A stretch of DNA of 64,000 bases from Chrysomallon squamiferum (Eukaryota; Mollusca; Gastropoda; Neomphalida; Peltospiridae). A program made the translations under genes and the position numbers. Below the pieces are notes generated by a model. The model was given only the letters and a program-made list of their open reading frames with translations, had not been told where the DNA came from and made no database searches. The stretch covers positions 17,192,956 to 17,256,955 of the forward strand of contig CM022671.1 of assembly GCA_012295275.1 (NCBI GenBank), in the 5' to 3' direction. Shown piece by piece: positions 63,396 to 64,000 of this stretch; the stretch's first letter is position 1; each line of letters opens with the position of its first letter.

Positions 63396-64000
63396 TTAAA
63401 CTTCTGTATTGTCCATGTCTTCTTTCGCTTTTTTCCCGTTCAGCCCCGACGAGCCGATCATGCTAGGTGGCATTCTCGTCTCCGACATGTTGGTTGCGTC
63501 GGCCACGGCGGCACTGGGACAGCACTTGTTTATGCACAACAGGTTGAGGAAGGCTCGGTGGAACTTCTTGTTGGTGAAGTAGTAGACGAGCCAGTTGAGA
63601 GACGGGTGCAGGTGAGCCCACACCACGATGCACAGGTGGAACTCGTGCGAGATCGAGTCGTCCGCGTCCACCACGATGATCAGCGCGTACGGTATCCAAC
63701 AGACGGAGAAGACGATGTAGATGACGAAGAGAGTCTTGGCGAGGTGGAAACTGGGCGTCCTCGCGGGACCGCTCGCGTTCCCGTTCGCCGTCCGCGTCTG
63801 GTGCACTTTGGCGCGCACGGACCGCACGTGCAGGAACATCTTGAGGTACGAGGCGCCGGTGACCAAGATGGGCACCCACACCAACACGATGGAGAAGACG
63901 ACGGTGTACGGGTACGTGGCCATGCGGTCCCAGATGCACTCCAGGCTCTTCTTGTCGAACGAATGGCTGCCAATGCTGCCCAGGTTGAGGAGGACGAGAA
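63396..64000 (-). CDS. Class A G-protein coupled receptor, C-terminal part
   Basis: Seven-transmembrane receptor of the plasma membrane, cut by the right edge; about 200 residues from extracellular loop 2 to the stop are visible. An extracellular loop carries a Cys (KKSLECIWDRM) suited to the conserved disulfide. TM5 follows (YTVVFSIVLVWVPILVTGAS), then a basic, Gly/Pro-containing loop 3. TM6 has the CWxP motif (FSVCWIPYALIIVV). TM7 has HLHPSLNWLVYYFTNKKFHR, where N-W-L-V-Y replaces the usual NPxxY, then helix 8 with a CINKCC cluster that may be palmitoylated. The DRY motif lies off the window. The TM7 form recalls invertebrate moody/Tre1 or melatonin-like receptors, but I cannot name the ligand. 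No intron is seen in this part; the exon is much richer in GC than anything around it. Confidence 0.9.
   Translation of the reverse strand, partial: LVLLNLGSIGSHSFDKKSLECIWDRMATYPYTVVFSIVLVWVPILVTGASYLKMFLHVRSVRAKVHQTRTANGNASGPARTPSFHLAKTLFVIYIVFSVCWIPYALIIVVDADDSISHEFHLCIVVWAHLHPSLNWLVYYFTNKKFHRAFLNLLCINKCCPSAAVADATNMSETRMPPSMIGSSGLNGKKAKEDMDNTEV

Overview
This is a eukaryotic genomic window: the genes are split by introns with GT-AG borders, intergenic DNA is AT-rich, and microsatellites are very dense. The proteins are animal-type. The load of (TAG)n, (TTA)n, (GA)n and (CA)n tracts, the small exons and the invertebrate gene types fit a mollusc, most likely a coleoid cephalopod such as an octopus; that placement is inference. 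Layout: 1-930 holds a diverged tandem satellite of about 155 bp; 1481-2890 a decayed Tc1-type transposon with terminal inverted repeats and TA flanks; 3609-3738 an orphan C-terminal exon of an unrecognised gene. A glycine-receptor-like Cys-loop chloride channel gene lies on the + strand in eight exons, 4408-14555, with one frame-breaking base in exon 4. A small inverted-repeat element (14612-15338) lies just behind its stop. The mismatch-repair gene MSH6 fills 17615-35792 on the minus strand; I could place 35 coding exons whose lengths sum to 4059 bases (1352 residues plus stop) with every junction in phase. From about 36.1 to 58.2 kb there is no recognisable protein gene. It holds a giant imperfect palindrome with its centre near 48.4-48.8 kb. 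Reading inward, each arm carries block B, block A, a long trinucleotide satellite, block D and block C, and the two sides are reverse complements. An extra copy of block A plus satellite lies outside the left arm, next to the MSH6 start. Blocks A and C are far better conserved between copies than their flanks, and block A carries a TGACGTCA site followed by a short open exon-like stretch ending at a GT splice donor, facing inward in both arms. This is the best candidate here for something undescribed: a foldback-type mobile element or an inverted-repeat locus able to make very long hairpin RNA. The window ends in the GC-richer C-terminal half of a class A G-protein coupled receptor (63396-64000, minus strand) that continues past the edge. 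The recognised genes (channel, MSH6, receptor) have unrelated jobs and no shared pathway is implied. All identities quoted are counted or estimated by eye.
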